Positions 7,301-8,364 of a DNA stretch of 8,364 bases are shown piece after piece. Numbering within the stretch: the first letter of the stretch is position 1; each line of letters starts with the position of its first letter. A program made the position numbers and the translations under genes. Under the pieces are notes generated by a model. It did no database searches, was not told the origin of the DNA, and saw nothing but the letters and a program-made list of their open reading frames with translations. Origin of the DNA: Phocaeicola plebeius (lineage in GTDB: Bacteria; Bacteroidota; Bacteroidia; Bacteroidales; Bacteroidaceae); the NCBI GenBank assembly GCA_004558305.1, contig SFDG01000088.1, positions 1 through 8,364 on the forward strand. Reading direction: 5' to 3'.

Positions 7301-7700
7301 TCCAGGTGTACGCCAGTGCGCCCACCAGTCCGGCCCCCATGATGGTCACCAACCGTCCCGTCGTCATTTCTTCCGTATTCGGGCAGACCAGCTTCTTGGC
7401 CAGGCAGGTGATGCTCCAGAACAGGAACAAGATGCAGGCCGCGCTCATCAGGGCACTCATCATGTTTACCATGTAGGCCACTTGCGACGGGTCGCTGGCA
7501 AACTGGCTGAACAGGTTGGCCGTCAGCATGAAGAACGGTGCGCCGGGCGGATGTCCGACTTCCAGTTTATAACCGGTGGTGATGAATTCGGGGCAGTCCC
7601 AGAAGCTGGCGGTAGGTTCGATGGTCGAGCAGTATGTGAATGCTGCAATCGCGAAGGCCAGCCAGCCTACTAGATTGTTAATCTTGTTGTACTGTTTCAT
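4356..7700 (-). CDS. DUF2723 family large membrane protein, probable GT-C type glycosyltransferase
   Basis: A 1114-residue protein. I start it at ATG 7700 (MKQYNKINNLVGW) rather than the in-frame ATG at 7745: the upstream ATG overlaps the -7 promoter box and so would lie before the transcription start, and family members commonly begin at this point. TM1 is about 10-27. An acidic loop SFWDCPE (32-38, with D35 and E38) and GHPPGAP (49-55) follow, then a second acidic motif AVEGEVYA (141-148). About ten hydrophobic segments run to about residue 365, followed by a soluble loop to about 520, more segments to about 675 with RERDYAYAGSF near 625, and a soluble C-terminal half containing NGDNDTFPLWY near 715 and a TPR-like helical region from about 970. 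DUF2723 belongs to the PMT-like GT-C group; human TMEM260, which carries this domain, is an O-mannosyltransferase. The bacterial acceptor is unknown. The gene leads the operon with the deacetylase. Confidence 0.88.
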   Translation of the reverse strand: MKQYNKINNLVGWLAFAIAAFTYCSTIEPTASFWDCPEFITTGYKLEVGHPPGAPFFMLTANLFSQFASDPSQVAYMVNMMSALMSAACILFLFWSITCLAKKLVCPNTEEMTTGRLVTIMGAGLVGALAYTWSDTFWFSAVEGEVYAYSSLFTAVVFWLILKWENRADEPHSDRWLVLIAYLTGLSIGVHLLNLLCIPAIVLVYYYKKHPDANLKGSLIALAGSMVLIAVVLYGIVPGIVKVGGWFELLFVNQLGCSFNSGVIVYIFVLATSIIWGVYESFTVKSEKRMNIAFLLTVGLLGIPFYGYGWGSALTGIVVLGALAFYLFGHLPQRFRVSARTLNTSLLCMMMIVVGYSSYALIVIRSSANTPMDQNSPEDIFTLGDYLGREQYGSRPLFYGQTYASKVALKEVDGGCVYDVKEGAPVYQRKEKESPDEKDSYEIVRHKSEYHYAQNMLFPRMWSDNALHVKAYEDWLGGIEGRQVPYNQCGELIMVKIPTQWENIKFFFIYQLNFMYWRYFMWNFAGRQNDIQGQGEIEHGNWITGFNFIDRFLIGDQTLLPSELKDNKGHNVFYCLPLILGLIGLFWQAYKGDRGIQQFWVVFFLFFMTGLAIVLYLNQTPQQVRERDYAYAGSFYAYAIWIGLGVAAIAEYLQKKLGEKPAAILASVVCLLVPVQMVSQTWDDHDRSGRYTCRDFGQNYLNSVQAEGNPIIFTNGDNDTFPLWYNQETEGFRTDVRVCNLSYLQTDWYIDQMRRPAYDSPSVPIDWERIDYVSGHNEAVYIRPEAMETINKYYQQNPEEAAKEFGDNPYELKNILKHWVRDAKDSGLQMIPTDSIVIRLDKEAIRRSGMLTPDSIPDYMSLSLKGKRMLYKSELMMLEMLANTNWERPMYMAITVGADNHLNLTNNFLQEGLAYRITPFDNVALGRRIDTEKMYDNLMHKFKFGGIDNPSIYLDETVLRMCDTHRRMFVQLATQLIKEGKEEQALEVLEYCEKVIPSSTVRHDYIYGNSKEMADDFATLGKTAKAIDLYRQMADNAIEYAVWYLSLDENHLYNSYEECMRHFYILDDLCKSLSKLTDSETGEVIPEAAHYDQKFEQLYQVLEKRLGKTPKQKL

Positions 7701-7742
7701 TTTTCGGATGATTACTATCTTCTTGTTTCGCAAAATGTCGGG

Positions 7743-7774
7743 CAAAGATAATGATTTTCAACCATCCTCCCTAA
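7743..7774 (-). promoter_or_regulatory. Bacteroides-type promoter for the DUF2723-deacetylase operon
   Basis: On the minus strand TATCTTTG (7750 down to 7743) matches the -7 consensus TAnnTTTG fully. TTAG (7774-7771) matches the -33 TTTG at 3 of 4 bases with a 20-base spacer. Transcription would start near 7736, giving a leader of about 36 bases before ATG 7700. This placement is the main argument against the longer reading frame starting at 7745. Confidence 0.55.
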
Positions 7775-7820
7775 GCAAGTCCTGCTTTTTCGTTTTTTTA
7801 TATGTCCGTGGCCCCTCTTT

Positions 7821-7852
7821 TTCGGCTCCGACCGATAATTATTGTATCTTTG
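7821..7852 (+). promoter_or_regulatory. Bacteroides-type promoter for rdgB
   Basis: TATCTTTG at 7845-7852 matches TAnnTTTG exactly. TTCG at 7821-7824 matches the -33 TTTG at 3 of 4 bases with a 20-base spacer. The transcript would start near 7859, leaving a short leader of about 18 bases before ATG 7877. The box is identical to that of the divergent DUF2723 promoter about 95 bases away. Confidence 0.55.
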
Positions 7853-7876
7853 TCGCACCAACCAACGACGAAGAAT

Positions 7877-8364
7877 ATGAAACGGAAATTAGTGTTTGCC
7901 ACCAATAATGCCCACAAGCTGGACGAGATCCGGGCGATACTGGGCGAGAGCGTAGAAATCCTGAGCCTGAAGGACATCGGTTGCGATGCCGACATCCCCG
8001 AAACCGCCGATACACTGGAGGGGAATGCGGCCCTGAAGGCCGAGTACATTTACCGCCATTACGGACTGGACTGTTTTGCCGACGATACGGGCCTCGAAGT
8101 GGAAGCCCTCGGAGGTGCTCCGGGCGTCTATTCCGCCCGCTATGCCGGCGGCGAAGGCCACGATTCGGAAGCCAATATGCGCAAGCTGCTCCACGAGCTG
8201 GAGGGAGTAGCCCACCGTCAGGCACAGTTCCGCACCGCCATCTGCCTGATAGAGGGGGGCGCCGAGCATCTGTTCGAAGGCATTGTGCGGGGCAGCATCA
8301 CCGAGCAGAAGCAAGGTACTGCCGGTTTTGGCTACGACCCCATCTTCCGTCCCGAAGGCTGCAC
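7877..8364 (+). CDS. rdgB: Non-canonical purine NTP pyrophosphatase (RdgB/HAM1 family), 3'-truncated by window edge
   Basis: Hydrolyses dITP, ITP and XTP to the monophosphate and pyrophosphate, keeping deaminated purines out of DNA and RNA; cytoplasmic. The frame is open from ATG 7877 to the end of the window (162 residues, no stop). Family features in order: FATNNAHKLDE (7-17, substrate-binding TNN..K), E42 and K54 (equivalents of conserved E. coli RdgB residues), ADDTGLEV (68-75, catalytic base D70), PGVYSARYAG (82-91), and GFGYDPIF (150-157). Full members are about 190-200 residues, so roughly 30-35 residues including the C-terminal SHR motif lie beyond the edge. The start is well supported because MKRKLVFATNN matches the usual N-terminus and a consensus promoter sits just upstream. 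It is divergent from the DUF2723 operon. Confidence 0.93.
   Translation, partial: MKRKLVFATNNAHKLDEIRAILGESVEILSLKDIGCDADIPETADTLEGNAALKAEYIYRHYGLDCFADDTGLEVEALGGAPGVYSARYAGGEGHDSEANMRKLLHELEGVAHRQAQFRTAICLIEGGAEHLFEGIVRGSITEQKQGTAGFGYDPIFRPEGC

Noticed and set aside
4515..7673. Open frame of more than 1000 codons on the + strand, antisense to DUF2723
   Set aside because: It is in exact codon register with the sense gene, so it stays open simply because the sense gene uses no TTA, CTA or TCA codons over this stretch, a codon-usage effect. The translation lacks recognisable domains and is rich in His, Gln and Val, as expected of a shadow frame.
7701..7745. N-terminal extension of DUF2723 by 15 residues from ATG 7745
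   Set aside because: The extra ATG overlaps the -7 promoter box and precedes the inferred transcription start, and the residues are not typical of the family N-terminus.
7773..7800. Short hairpin (AAGCA/TGCTT) followed by a T tract on the + strand, resembling an intrinsic terminator
   Set aside because: The stem is only 5 bp, and no + strand gene upstream would need terminating here. It is more simply an AT tract between divergent promoters.

Overview
The window looks like a chromosomal segment of a Bacteroidales bacterium (Bacteroidaceae or a close relative). The reasons are the Bacteroides-type -7 promoter boxes (TAnnTTTG) before three genes, AT-rich leaders without strong Shine-Dalgarno sites, and family content typical of the order (DUF2723, DUF4861, and a 264-residue gluconate 5-dehydrogenase-like SDR). 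Coding GC seems high for Bacteroides proper, so I do not name a genus.

Layout, left to right. (1) The 3' part of a PBP4-type D-Ala-D-Ala carboxypeptidase (dacB) enters from the left edge, + strand. (2) After 170 bases that carry a promoter comes a short-chain dehydrogenase of the gluconate 5-dehydrogenase/KduD type, + strand. (3) A 106-base gap holds a long perfect hairpin and leads to a DUF4861 lipoprotein, + strand. (4) Between this gene and the convergent gene lies a roughly 263-base structured repeat. It has outer terminal inverted repeats and an inner nested palindrome, and no credible gene. (5) On the - strand, transcribed right to left, are a very large DUF2723 membrane protein (probable GT-C fold glycosyltransferase) and, 6 bases after it, a small NodB-type polysaccharide deacetylase. 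(6) A divergent promoter region separates DUF2723 from the 5' part of rdgB (HAM1 family non-canonical purine NTP pyrophosphatase), + strand, which runs off the right edge.

How the genes fit together. The SDR and the DUF4861 lipoprotein probably form a small uronate/ketogluconate catabolic unit: a cytoplasmic reductase plus an envelope protein of unknown activity. DUF2723 and the deacetylase are an obvious two-gene operon, best read as envelope or protein glycan modification. dacB and rdgB are housekeeping genes for peptidoglycan maturation and nucleotide-pool cleaning.

I see no CRISPR array, phage, toxin-antitoxin or defence locus. The features most worth a second look are the nested intergenic repeat, whose two arms differ by a compensatory base-pair change, the hairpin directly upstream of the DUF4861 gene, and the GT-C/deacetylase pair.
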